From the NCBI GenBank assembly GCA_021030915.1, contig JAGEMR010000047.1, positions 1-64,000 on the forward strand: a DNA stretch of 64,000 nt. Direction: 5' to 3'. This document shows positions 44,806-56,355 of the stretch, piece after piece. The notes beneath the pieces were generated by a model. That model made no database searches and had not been told where the DNA came from. It saw nothing but the letters and a program-made list of their open reading frames with translations. This stretch comes from Astrothelium macrocarpum (taxonomy: Eukaryota > Ascomycota > Dothideomycetes > Trypetheliales > Trypetheliaceae). Position 1 is the first letter of the stretch, and the number at the start of each line of letters is the position of its first letter. A program made the position numbers and the translations under genes.

Positions 44806-45692
44806 CTAAAGCAATCCAAAAGCTCCCCAAACAGCCACAATCATCCCCAGCATCGACCCGCCCATCCTCGCCTCCGCAGCCAAACGTGCCTCTCCTGTCG
44901 ACGAAGTCGCACTGCTGGCCGACGACGCCGCACTGCTCGCCGATGACGCAGCACTACTCGCAGAGGACGCAACACCACTACTCGCCGAAGACACACTACT
45001 CCCACTCGACGACACACTCTGTCCTCCACTCGCACTCGAACTCCCACTCGGCGACGCAGTGGCACTCACCACCGGGCCCCCCGGATTCGTCACAGTCCCC
45101 GACCCACTCACCCCCACAGTCGACGTGCCAAACAGCGTCGTCGACCCCGCACCCCCCGTAACCAACCCGGTCGACACAGCCGTCAAGCTCGCCGTAACCA
45201 CGACGGTCGCGCCGCTGGGGTCAACACTACTGATCGTCTCGACGGACGCAAACGGCGCCGTGACCTCCGACGACGGGGCAGAGCCCGACGCCGAGCCCGG
45301 ACCCGGCAGGGAGTCGGTCGTGGTGAGCAGCGTGCTCGCGGAGCCGCCGCTGCCGAGCACGGGCGTGCTGCTGCTGCCCGTGCAGATGTCGCCCGCGCAC
45401 GCGCTCGCCGGGTTGCTGGTGTCGACGCCCGGGGCGGAGGCGGAGCCGCTGTGCGTGCCGCCGACGAAGGGGAGCGAGCGGTGGATGGAGCCGGGGCCGT
45501 TGGTCGTGAGGGGGGGGGAGCCGGTGAGGGTGACGGTGGGGGTGAGGGTGGGTGCTGCGTAGGGGGAATGGGGTTAGTTGGGTGGAGGAGGGGAGTTGGG
45601 GAATGGGGGGGCTTACTGGATGCGTCGTTGGATGCGCAGTAGGCTGGGGCGAGAAGGAAGAGGAAGGTGAGGAGGTTTTGGAGATGAGCCAT
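44806..45692 (-). CDS. GPI-anchored Ser/Thr-rich cell-surface protein
   Basis: Two exons, 45692-45617 and 45554-44806, encode 274 residues. The signal peptide MAHLQNLLTFLFLLAPAYCA is followed by a Thr/Pro/Ser-rich region with two cysteines (ACAGDICTG), then long Ser/Ala/Gly repeats (SSASSAASSASS type) and a hydrophobic end (MLGMIVAVWGAFGLL) of the form removed when a GPI anchor is added. Such proteins are heavily O-glycosylated components of the fungal wall or plasma membrane. The 62-nt intron has donor GTAAGC and acceptor CGCAG. There is no catalytic domain. The frame was chosen because both the signal peptide and the GPI tail fall into it. Confidence 0.8.
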
Positions 45693-46361
45693 TGTGAAGG
45701 TGGTTGTGAATTGGTTTGAGGGCGCGATGAAGAGTTAGGTGTGGTGTGGTACTGCGTATAGCGGGAAGATGCTGAGGTTGACTCGTGAGAGTATCCGATG
45801 TCTCTGCGCAGACATGTTGAGAAGATGGAGGGCGTCGTAAGCTATAGATATGTACTATCGTAGAAAATCTTGCAAGCTTCCTGAATTGACGTCGTTTGTT
45901 TGAGGTTAGTTGGCGTCGGCCAATTAATAATGTTCACGGGTTGACGATCGCTTGCACATCCATGCCTCAATGACGCGGCGCTCTGAAACACCCCACAATC
46001 CCACAAAGCTACCCTGTCAATAGTTTAAGCTTATGATCAAATTGTTTCGTTTGGTTCCGAAGATCGAGTGACAGTTCCCACGACTGCGAGAGATCCAATC
46101 GCCGTAGGCCTCACAAGGAGGACCCCATAGTGTCATTTCAAACGATTAAATTCCGTAACTGAATCGTTAGAAAAGATCTTCTAAGGTCTTCTCGTTTATT
46201 GTTACTGTGGACCTTCCCATAAGGCGTGTGGCAATATACCTCATGCGATTGCGCGTGACATGTTTTATTGCAGCCACTAATGACGCTATAGCCAAAGTAA
46301 CACATAGAGACCTCAGCAAAGACACCCTACTAGCAGAGCGGACCTCAACAGCCCTTCATGC
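45693..46361. other. intergenic region
   Basis: This is the promoter of the GPI-anchored protein gene and the 3' flank of the AAA ATPase gene. Nothing is recognised. Confidence 0.5.
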
Positions 46362-49212
46362 TTACGGCTCTTGCCAATTATCATTGCGCGTTTTGTGTAG
46401 TTTTGCCACTCTCGCCTGATCCATTCCAAGCGTGCTTTGCATGTAATCACGGAACGAATGCGACATCTTAACCACCTTTTCTAAATGTCCCGGCAACATC
46501 ATGATCGCACCCTTGTTATCGCGCTGATTTTCATGTTCCGCAAGGGCTACCGCTGTGTTAAAGGCATTGCGAATCTCGCGACCATTCCATTTCAGTTCTT
46601 TCAATGTTTTATCAGTCTTGGCATACTCAATCGTACGCGAACTGATGCGGAAATAGTCATGTTCTCGTTCCAATTTACCAAAGAAATTATCCCAGATTTG
46701 GCCACGTTGTTCGTCTGAGAAATCGGGATAATGAATGATGATATGGACGCGTGAAATGAACCCCTGATCAAAGGTTCCGACGCGATTTGTTGTGAGGAAC
46801 AAGATACCTTGGTAGTACTCCATTGCACGGAGAAAGATTGACACAAGGCTATTGCGCTGCAAGTCTTGTGAAATACGAGACTCGAGATAGATGTCAGCTT
46901 CATCAAGGAGGAGGATAGCGCCCCAGTGCGCGGCAAGTTTCATCCATTTCATGAGTGACTGCTCCACCTCAAGCGGCTCCAAGCCTAAATCTCCGCATGT
47001 CAAGGCTAGTAGTGGTCGCTTCGTCATCTCAGCGACACACTCGGCTGTAGTTGTTTTTCCGACGCCTGGTTTACCATGCAAAAGAAATATATGGCCCTCG
47101 CCTTTGTTGGTAATGAAGTCTGCAGACCTGGGAGGCGTGTTGTTTTGTTCGGACGCTGTGTAACGTTTTGACAAAGCCTGGATCATGTCTTTGGCCTCAG
47201 GCTTGAGGACAAGGCTGTCAATGAGAGTGCTGTGGAACTGGGGTTCTTTGAGGAAAGTCACGTCTAATAGTTCTACTCGGAAATCGTCAGCTATCGGCCT
47301 CTTAAACTACGAGCTCAGTCACATTACCCCACGTGCGCGTTTTCAATACAAAGGCCCATATAGTGTAGTTGCACACGAGGTAATGTTCGTTTGGAAGCTG
47401 CGATGTCTCGCCCACCGGAACAATTGCCCATTTCGCGTACATTGCATTCAAGTCGCGACTGTGTGCATCTGTCTCTACATATTCTCCCTTAGGTTCGCGT
47501 TTGTCATCGATGAGTTCAAGACGAGTTTGTTTGACTGTTTCGTAGTAATACCTCGAATCGACCATGACACGCCCAAATATCTTTCGGCGGTAAGTAGGTA
47601 TTTTCGATAAGTTTTGAAAGAGCTGGTTTTAATTGACTTACTTTTCGATCGAAATCCAAGCCGCCCTTTTCCCCCTCCTGTACATTAGTTCCATGATAGT
47701 CCTGGTAGCTTCGTTGCGTGAGCTTGCAAAATTTTTGACCCCGCGAAATCAGCGCTTCTTCGATCGGGAGATTCTCGTGTACTCTGGCGTCCTTGCGTAG
47801 ATAGTCTTTAGGAAACAACTCCAATGTCTTGATTGATTTTTCTCCCTCAAACGGAGCTATGAAAAAGTAGACATCTCGCCGGCCCAAGCGTATGCCATCA
47901 TTCTCAAGGAACCACGCTCGCACTTGCAGTGGCTCTAGGCGATGGAAGTTATCAATGTCATCTAGAGATGACACATCCTGCGGCCGAACCGTGTCGCCAT
48001 TCTGTTCCAGCCCAGAGTGACCATCTCCCGAATGATAGTCTACAACATATGCTCGAAGAGTATCCCGGCGCCATGCATACGCAATCGAGCCAGGCTTGAA
48101 AAGGCGCCAGATCCAAGGAAAGGTACATAATCCTTGCTTGTTCCGTGCTGTTTCAGCTGCAAGTTCAGATCCAATCATATTTTGCAAGGTAGTCAGTAAG
48201 GCACCTAAATGGAGAGAAGGATTAATCAGTGCTGTTTGTCCCTGAGACACAGACTGCGCAGGCGAAGATTCGTGAGATTTCTCGTATTCCTGGAGCTCAT
48301 CAAGGTGATGTACCAAGAGGCAATAGGGTTCGTAAATGATCAAAGGCTCTGCATACGGCGAAACGTTTGGATAGAATTTTGCTACTTTCTGGATAGCTTC
48401 GAGTATCGCGGAGGACTGTATTGATATGTAGTCACCAATATGACCTCTGACCCGGACCCGCCTGGCATGAGCCTCGACTTCGACATCTTTTGGGACCGCA
48501 TACAAGCTAGTTATCACAAATGGCAGTTCTCCTGATTTGGTTTGCGGCTGGGAACGTTCTTTCTCGGTAGTGATTGATCCTGCAATAGTCCTGCGAAGTT
48601 TAGGCTTTCGAGAACGACCTTCTTTCAGATATGCGTAGAACTCTGTCCTGTTGAAAGACACCTGTTCCGGAACGGATGACTCATCATCGGCTTCAGCTCC
48701 GACAGAAGTTTCGAGGTCATATTGATTGGTATCAGGGAGTTTGCCCGATGGAAGAGCCGCCTTCCGCTTACCGTCTTCCTTGTCGGACAATTCGGGGAGA
48801 TCGTCAGACTCGAGAGAGGAATCAGATGAGTCCGAATCCTCGATCTTGGTCATTAGCATTTTCCATGCTCTTTTGTACATCTTTCGCTGCCGGTACTGTT
48901 TGCGGGTGAGAATATTCTTCATTGAATTGGAAGTCTTAGTGTGCGCTGTAGAAGCCTGTTCTTCAGTCGTTTCATTATCATCTTTTGGATGCTTGGGCTC
49001 GTCATTTTTAGCTGAGTCGCTATTTCCAGAATCGCCAACATCTTTGCTGCCTATGAGTCCATCGGAATCAGAATTGGTTGGAGTAGCAATCACGCTGCCA
49101 ACTCCGAGCTGTTATGCTTGTCAGTTCAAGACTAATGTGGCTCTCCTGCGGCAATGACAACCTGAGCGGCCGATTCAGTAATTTTCCTTTGTCCCTGCTG
49201 TTCATGATCCAT
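46362..49212 (-). CDS. AAA+ ATPase with DUF7025-type N-terminal region
   Basis: Four exons, 49212-49162, 49108-47642, 47580-47328 and 47272-46362, encode 893 residues. The first 200 residues are acidic and disordered with a Lys/Arg-rich patch (RKQYRQRKMYKRAW). The middle matches the fungal DUF7025 pattern (FPWIWRLFKPGSIAYAW, REVQ-like REPLQVRAWF). The C-terminal AAA domain at about residues 640-790 has Walker A GKPGVGKTT, Walker B AILLLDEADIYLE, the sensor TTNRVGTFD and an arginine-finger region SRVHIIIHY. The role is unknown; relatives are abundant in fungi and often lie near self-recognition genes. Junctions join QLGVGS, DRKIFGRV and TWELLDV in frame. The extra 17-codon first exon gives the only ATG start. 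Confidence 0.87.
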
Positions 49213-49906
49213 GTCGACAAGTGGAATCCGTAACCAGGCAATCCCCAGTGGGCACACGCTCTCATTAGGAAGAATTGGTGGTGATATTATACAGTGTAGT
49301 AAAATCTTGGCTGAGGCACTCCTGCGTACTTCACCTCTTACGCTCAAGCCATAAGCCTTTCAGTACTCATTTTAGAGCCGCAATTTTCTTTTGTCAAAGG
49401 CCAAGACAAGCTGAGACGCTCGATTTCCACACTAGTGACGCTATTAGCAAGGCAACCAATAGTTCATGCGTCAGGTTAAGCCAAAAAGCAATCACGACAG
49501 CCAATCATGCAAGGACTTTGGCGCCATTGGAAATACAAGTGGTTGGGGCACCCTCCAGAGTTCAGCTACTCCATTGCCTACTGTATTCGGTATCCTGTCG
49601 AACTTGTGAGCTACAGCGCTCAGGCGCGTCTGAATGATATCATGCGATCAGGATGTCTTTCCAGCCCTAGCCTTTGACTGCGTTAAATGATTCAGCCCCC
49701 AAAAACTAGACATTTTGATTGGTTAGGTAGATCCCTGCTGAAGGATCAGATCAGTCGCTCGGAGACTCTTAAAATGGGATTACAGAGAATGATCGCTCGA
49801 TCGAAGCTCTGCTACTCGAAACAAATGCACGACAGCCTCAATAGTGCACGAGATATATTTCCCTGCATCACCTACCTACTGTCGTCTAACCTCACTCGCT
49901 GAGACG
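49213..49906. promoter_or_regulatory. divergent upstream region, AAA ATPase/DUF7708 gene
   Basis: About 690 bp separate the two divergent starts. I see no further gene and no named regulatory site. Confidence 0.4.
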
Positions 49907-52165
49907 ATGCCAACGGCTTACTCTCGAGACGAGCTTTTGCGTGTTGGCGATTTTGCTGCGCACGCCAGTGGAATCTCTCAGTCTTCCAATGCCATTCGCG
50001 CTGTTGATGATCTTGCGAGAGCACAGAAAGCATTGGAGGCTGAAAGATGGAAAGAATATTATGCAGACCCAAGCACAGACAGGTTAGGTGCTCCTGAGCT
50101 ACGCGCTCTCAACATTGATGACGTCGCTGACGTGAGTTGCACAAGGGGTTGCAATAAGAAATGTCCCGTGATCGCGAGACTGATAATTCGCCGCACGGCT
50201 CCAGCAATTATAAATGAAAAAATCTTAAGAAATATTTGTCAACGGACTATCCACAATCTCTGATTGCTTGAAATGGTAAAGGGTCCTCCTTATCAGCGTT
50301 TCGACGAATTATCTCTCTCGCGGTCGCGGGACATTTTTTATTACAGTACAACCCCTGGTGGTTGTATATAGTCAAATTGAACTAGACAAATTAGGGGTAG
50401 AGGCAGAGCAACTTCAGAGAGCCATCAAGCAGCTTGACCCTCAAAGTGATCGGGTTGACTGGACGTTCGCCGCGGTACAGAATGCTGTGAATGATGCAAA
50501 GCACAAATGGGAAACCAAGAAGCGTCTTGGTAAATCGCAAAAAATCTATCACGATGTCATGTGCAACCTGAACGCGCATTCAGGATTGCTAGAGATGATC
50601 CCTTCTGGTAACACTTATGTTTCGGTAGTGGCTGGCGCGGTGAAGACATTAGTAAAGGTCGAGAGGCACTTCTTGTCATCCCAAACGTGATTTGCACTCA
50701 TGTTGCGATATAGGCCTCCAAAAGCCACCGCGATACCATCGAGCAACTCAGTAAATCGCTAAAAGATATCAACGATGAAGTACAAGCCTGCCAGGCTGAT
50801 AGCGAGCTCATCAGAAGCGAACGCATGAAGTATGCCGTCGCAAAGTTCTACATACACGTCTTCATATTTTACGCCGACGCTGTCAAATGGTACAACTCTC
50901 GGTCCCCTCAAAAAGTCCTGAACAGTCTTCGCCCTGATTTTGCAGACGAGTTTAAAAAGCAGCTTACTAAGATAAAGGAATTGTCTGATTTGGTGCAGAG
51001 AACTGCCAGGACTGCGTCAAACGCTGAGCTCAGAACTGTGCGCCTTCAGGGCGAAAATTTGGGCGATGATCTCAGAGCTGGTCTTATTGGAGAGGAGCGT
51101 CACCACGCCGAAGTCGCCCGCTGGCAGGAGAGTACCAACGACTGGCAAAGGAGGATCGAGGAACGCTTGAGCATGCTTTCTGATGGACTTTTGCAACAGC
51201 GGCTTTCTGATAGGCTATGGCTCGAAGCAGGTGTCCATGGAACGACTCTGCTCCTAGAGAATGGCCGCCACATCCGCATCTCGAGAGAGGTCTCGCCCGT
51301 AATGACAATAAATACAGAGCAAGACATCGAGCCAATGGAACTACTTGCTCTACCAGGGGAAGTCAAAGACGTGCCGCAACCAACATCCGATCGTCTTACC
51401 TGGACCACGTTGATCCAGAAACTGGAATCAATGTCTCATGCATCATCCGTTGGTAGTCCTCTAGCCGATTTCGAGGCTGCTCCGCTAGACATGTTTGACA
51501 ATCGCATTGTTGTTGCACTTGAAGATTGGACGAAGGCGACAAAGTCAGTGATGCTCTATCTCGAAGGCGATGCGACTTTTGATTATCCTCCGCAAGTGTC
51601 ATTGGCTGCCGCCCAGTTATTAAACGGAGCAAGATCCGTGAATATACCTGCAGTATCATACTTTTGCGCTGCCGACCCAGCGCTATCTTCGGATGGTGAT
51701 GGAACGGCACGTATGGATGAGGATCCCCTGACATCTACATTACCACCGCTCACCGGCGTAATCATATCATTAGTCCTTCAGACCATTTCTCAATTACCTC
51801 CCATTGCTCAATTACCAGCTGAGATGGAGGCATTCGTACGGCAAGATCTGCTCAGCACCGACAATTCTTTTGATTTGGCACTGGAGATGTATCGGACTGT
51901 ATTACCTCATGCCCCAGCGCTGCTGCTATGCATCATTGACTCGTACGAGGCTCTTGAAGTGGATCACATGCAAACTGCCGAATTTGTGCAAGTTATGCGC
52001 GAGGCAACTACTCGTCAAGACAAGACCTTCAAAATTCTCTTCACGTGCCCGAATCGATGCACCGAGTTGATTTCTGAGCTGGATGACTCGCAAATAGCTC
52101 TCATGGAAGGGTCGAAGAAAATTGGAAAGTCGCCGCTGGATGAGGATATTGATGGGCCTGGCTGA
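49907..52165 (+). CDS. DUF7708-domain, STAND-like protein lacking a P-loop
   Basis: Three exons, 49907-50131, 50418-50657 and 50714-52165, encode about 638 residues. The DUF7708 pattern is at residues 88-245: AVNDAKHKWETKKRLG, NLNAHSGLLEMIPSGNTY, VAGAVKTLVKASKSHRDTIE, and AKFYIHVFIFYADAVKWY. Then comes a helical segment with Gln and Leu, followed by a region resembling the start of an NTPase core (LEDWTKATKSVMLYLEGDA, ISLVLQTISQLPP) and a Walker B-like LLLCIIDSYEALE, but no Walker A. The protein stops soon after. Such proteins are relatives of fungal NLR/STAND receptors; the role here is inferred. Exon 2 was placed after a TTCAG acceptor because earlier acceptors break the frame. A MITE-like element fills most of intron 1. 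Confidence 0.7.
50140..50360. mobile_element. MITE-like element, copy C, inside intron 1 of the DUF7708 gene
   Basis: A 221-bp element with long terminal inverted repeats of about 45-50 bp. The left end is CACAAGGGGTTG plus CAATAAGAAATGTCCCG and GATAATTCG. The right end is the inverse, from CGAATTATC through CGGGACATTTTTTATTAC to CAACCCCTGGTG. Four bases, GTTG, flank both sides (50136-50139 and 50361-50364), a candidate target duplication. There is no coding capacity. The superfamily is undetermined. Confidence 0.75.
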
Positions 52166-52657
52166 AGTTTCAGACACAATTCGCCCCACACCTCCTGGGG
52201 ACGCTCTTGACAAAAAATGTCGAAAAATTTCGAAAAATTGTTTCTCAATGAACTGTGTACGGTTTTAAGACGGTTTGTGATTGTTGAGAATGATACGGGA
52301 TTCTCCCCAGAGTTGTACCGCGAATTATCTCTGTAGGTCGCGGATGACATTCCTTATTAGGGTACTCTAAATATAGAAGTTGTTCAAAGTCATAGCGGGG
52401 GTCTTCCCGTGAAAATTGAAACCCGATGTACGGAGCAATTTGTCGCAAGATAATTACTTTGCATCAATGTATGCCCACATATATTACACTCTAGTAAGCA
52501 CTTTGCCGGTTCTTCGGGCTAGTCCTAATTTTGCCGCACATCATCTCCGATGACTTTCTTTCTTTCTATCACGTGTCTTTCGAGTGGCAAGGTCTGGGAT
52601 TTCATGTCCACTGTGGATTACGTCGATCCATGACTTCAGTATTCATCAACACATACC
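52166..52657. other. intergenic region with MITE-like remnant
   Basis: This lies between the DUF7708 gene and the HeLo gene. It contains a possible fourth element copy and the HeLo gene promoter. Confidence 0.45.
52190..52372. mobile_element. MITE-like element remnant, copy D
   Basis: The right part, CGAATTATCTCTG then GGTCGCGG and GACATTCCTTATTAG, is close to the right inverted repeat of copy C. A left counterpart near 52192-52220 (CCTGGGG, then GACAAAAAATGTCG) is weak. The outer ends are lost, so the boundaries are approximate. Confidence 0.4.
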
Positions 52658-54456
52658 ATGGATGCGGCGTTGGGCATTATCGGAGCAGTCGGTGTCCTTG
52701 GTCAAGTCTTTGATGGATGTATGAAAGCCTACCGGATTTTCGCCGCTGCCGCAAATCTCGGACGAGATAGCGAACGTCTGGTATGTAAAGTCCGCATTGA
52801 AGAAGCTCGACTCAAAGTATGGGGTCGAGAATGGGGCGTGGTCGAGGGTAAACTCGAGGCAAATCTTGCTGTAGCCGATCGGGGCTCTCCCGGGCTGTCT
52901 TCTGTAGCAGAAATGATCTTGACGCAGCTTTACTCCACCATTATGGACTTCAATAAGCTGCAAGACAGGTACGCGTTAAATTTCATTCCTCAAATAAAAT
53001 TTCTTCGTTGCTTAAAAGTGAAAGATACGGTCTTCGAGAAGCAGCGCCGGGAAGCGTGGATAGAGATGCTTACAAGAAATCAGAGGATCCTCGAAGTTCA
53101 GTTGCTGCTAAATTGAGAGATGGCTTGACGCTTCGAGCTCGATGGGTCGTGGCAGACAAGGAGAAGTTTGAAGTGTTACTCGAGGACCTCGGATTCTACA
53201 ATGATCGCTTGGAAAAGTTGTTTCCGTTAGAGAGGATTTCCACTTTCCAAAGAACATGGAGATACGAGTTGCTTGATGCCACCCAACGAAATGTGCAAAA
53301 TTTGGACTCGTTAGAAAATGCTTCGAGTGAGAAATACCCTCAATTGAATGCTCTGGCAAAGCTCAAGCATCTTCGGATCAATCTTGATGCTCAGGAGCCA
53401 TCCAAGAAAATTCTGTCTACTTCCGCACTCAAAATACCTCGTTGGCGTTTGACATTTGACGGCACAACACAGTCCGCCCGGATTCAGGGAATGTACCAAC
53501 GTCCAACCGACACTTTGAAAGATGGACAAGTCTCGGAAGAAGTTCCTGTACTGGTAGATTTCATTTCATATGAGCAATATCAAGACATGGACGCAAGATT
53601 GCATCTTTACCAACGAGTAGACAATGTTGCACGAATGCTTCATTCGGCTTCCAATAGGCATCCTGATTTACATACTCTGGACTGTTTAGGCTATGTCGAT
53701 GACACTGCAGCGACTCGCTACGGCATTGTACATCTGTTACCAGATAGCATTCCGAAATCGTTGAAGACGCCTGATTTTTCATCTCTATCCATTGTGATCA
53801 GTGACAATAACCGGAGGACCCCAGATCTAGACGTCCGGTTTCGACTAGCGCACTCACTTGCCATCGCGCTCTGGTCCTTTCATTCCCTCGATTGGCTCCA
53901 CAAGGCATTTTATCCGTCCAATATCCTTTTCTTTCCTTCTTCCACGTCAAATGAGAAAAATGTTCCAATCAATCACGACTTAGACAATCCATATGTGCTC
54001 GGCTTCGACTCGTCGCGGCCTGAGCACCTATCCGAAATGTCCGCCGCAGTCCAGCCGTCCGTTGCTCATCTTCCAGATTTGTATCGACACCCTGATAGCC
54101 TTGGCATATGGCGACAAAGCTATAGGAAAGCGTTTGATATCTACTCTCTCGGTCTCGTGTTGCTGGAGATTGGTCTTTGGACCAGCATGACGGGATACTG
54201 GAGACCCAAGTACTCCTCGAGCGTGTTCAAACAGAAGATTTTGAGTGGAATGGTGCCTGCTCTTGGATCCAAAACTGGCTCAAAGTATCGATCGATAGTT
54301 GAGAGGTGTTTGAGATATGGGGACGGTACTGAGCAGTCGAGTCCTAACAAGGACGCTCAGGAAAAGGGCGAAAAGGACGAAAAAGAAAGAGAAGAGATTC
54401 CACCAAATCAGATGATGGAATGGGTGGTTGTGTCTCTTGAAAAGCTAAGCGTATGA
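52658..54456 (+). CDS. HeLo-domain protein with C-terminal pseudokinase
   Basis: Two exons, 52658-52968 and 53019-54456, encode 582 residues. The N-terminal 220 residues have the HeLo pattern (AALGIIGAVGVLGQVFDGC, RDSERLVCKVRIEEARL, LTLRARWVVADKEKFEVLLEDL), the membrane-targeting cell-death domain known from HET-S of Podospora. Residues about 290-570 resemble a protein kinase C-lobe, but HRD is HKAF (LHKAFYPSNILF) and DFG reads GFD, so it is a pseudokinase. FDIYSLGLVLLEIGLW is the expected helix F. Fungal proteins with this plan are studied in allorecognition and programmed cell death. The 50-nt intron (GTACGC to AAAAG) gives DSERYGLRE across the junction. Confidence 0.85.
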
Positions 54457-54708
54457 GCATTATTTGAATCAACCGACCCAGGTCTCCATGTTTAGATCAT
54501 TCGCATTTGTGGCGTGTAGCATATCTAAGATACGTTGCATCTTTGGTCTACTCAAAAAATTACCCGACCCTAGACCATGTGTAAAGTCCGTGATTCATTG
54601 TAATACATAGTCAGAACGTACCAGCCAATCTAAGTCGGCGAGCTCTCCCTTTTATCCTTCCCAAGTACATGAATTGACCACTGCAAAGCCAAATAGCTCC
54701 CTCACGCT

Positions 54709-56355
54709 TCACTCATCATCCTCATCCTCATCGACCACTCTCCTCTTCTTCGCCCTCACCGGCGAACCGCCACGCGCCCCATCAGGCTCCTCTGGCTCCG
54801 CCACACGATGCCTCTTCGGACTCCGCCTACTATCCTCCACAATCCCATCATCCTCATCCTCATCGTCATCATCCTCCACCAACTCCTCCTCCTCATCCGT
54901 ATGCGCCAAAAACCCATCATCATCCTCATACTCATCCTCCTTCGTCTGCCTTCTCCTCCCCGCATACTCATCCTCATCACTATACTCATCCATCCTCCGC
55001 GGCCTCCTCTTCGGCTTCGCCCTCGCCCTGCCACCCACCCCACCGCCCTCCTCTCCTTCCAGCAAATCCGTCGTCAGCCCGCCCAGACCACCGCCCGTGC
55101 GCAGGCCGCTGCGGCCCAACACTTTGTTGGCGCGCTCGCGATCGCGGTTCTCGGCGGCCTCGCGGCGGCGCTGCGCGCGCACCTTGTCGCGCTCGGCCAG
55201 CTCGGCCTTCTTCTTCGCCAGCTCCGGGTCCTCGGTGATGTTGACAAAGTCGATGTCGCCGTCGCCGCGCAGCGACTTGCTGCGCACCGCCTCGGCCAGC
55301 GACGCCTGCAGCCGCTCCAGCGCCACGTCGGTCGTCGCTTCGTTCGGCTGGATCGTCAGGCCGCACGTTACTTTGCCCACGGTGCGGATCACTTGCGCTT
55401 CGCCCGAGGGGGAGAGCAGGTATGTCAGTGAGTCTTGGCTGTGGTCGTAGGTGGTGGGGCGGTCTTTGGTGGGGTCGCGGCCTTTGCGCTCTTTGATGGC
55501 ATTTGGGGTGGGTTTGGAGGGGTTTGTTTGAGAGGGGGCGAGGGGTTTGCCGTCAATGTTGTATTGGGTTGTTGGGTCGGAGGCGAGCTGGAGAGTGAGG
55601 GATCCATCGGACCAGCGGAGAATGCGGGCGTTAGATTGGAGTTCTTCGGGGTTTGAGGGTGAATATCTCCATCTTAGGGTGGTGAGAGCGGTGTCGTATT
55701 TGGAAAAGGTTGAAGAGGGAGGACCTCTTGAGTGATGGTCGGTTTCTGGAACTTGAAAAGTCTCTGGTTTGAATATTGTGGGCTCCAAGCTCATGAATTG
55801 AGGGACCTTGAGCATATATATCTGCGTATTCTCAGCCTGAATACATTGAACATTTTCAGGAGAATATACTTCGCCATCACTGGGCTCTGGTAATGGATGT
55901 CGACCGATATCAACATTCATATACTTGAAGTTCTTTTCCTCATCTTCACCTCCATCTTCTTCATCTCCATCTCCAAATCGATCATTTCGATCGAGATCAT
56001 CGCCCGAATCCAATTCCTCGTCATCTAGTTCGCGTCGGCGCCTGTCATGATCACGTCAGAGAGTTTCATTGACATAGCTCAGACTTATATTGCCGACATA
56101 CTTGGGCTGTTCGTCTTCTTCATCTTCACCAAATAGATCCTCTTCGTTTTCTCCAGAAGGAATTTGGTCGACGTCATCGTCGAAAAGGTCTCCATCTGCG
56201 CCAGTCTTTTTTCGGGTAGCCCGTACTGCGTCTTCTTCGTCCTCATCATCATTGTTTGCAGAGACTATTTGACCGGTAATAGGAGCGTCGTCATCAAGGT
56301 TGTTTGGTAAGTCGGGACGCTCAATGTCTGCAGCTACAGCAGCAACGGAAGCCAT
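54709..56355 (-). CDS. LEO1: LEO1, subunit of the Paf1 transcription elongation complex
   Basis: Two exons, 56355-56102 and 56041-54709, encode 528 residues. LEO1 acts in the nucleus with Paf1C on elongating RNA polymerase II and histone modification. The acidic N-terminus (EDLFGEDEEDEQPK) is followed by RRRELDDEELDSGDDLDRND and the Leo1 domain at about residues 120-300: VDIGRHPLPEPSDGEVY, FMSLEPTIFKPETF, LRWRYS, NARILRWSDGSLTLQL, DHSQDSLTYLL. The C-terminal third is charged, with coiled-coil KKKAELAERDKVRAQRR and alternating Asp/Glu and Arg tracts. The 60-nt intron has donor GTATGT. An upstream in-frame extension was rejected as 5' leader. Confidence 0.93.

Noticed and set aside
50132..50263. 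Read-through of exon 1 of the DUF7708 gene into the element
   Set aside because: It runs through the left inverted repeat and stops; it does not reach the conserved DUF7708 sequence.
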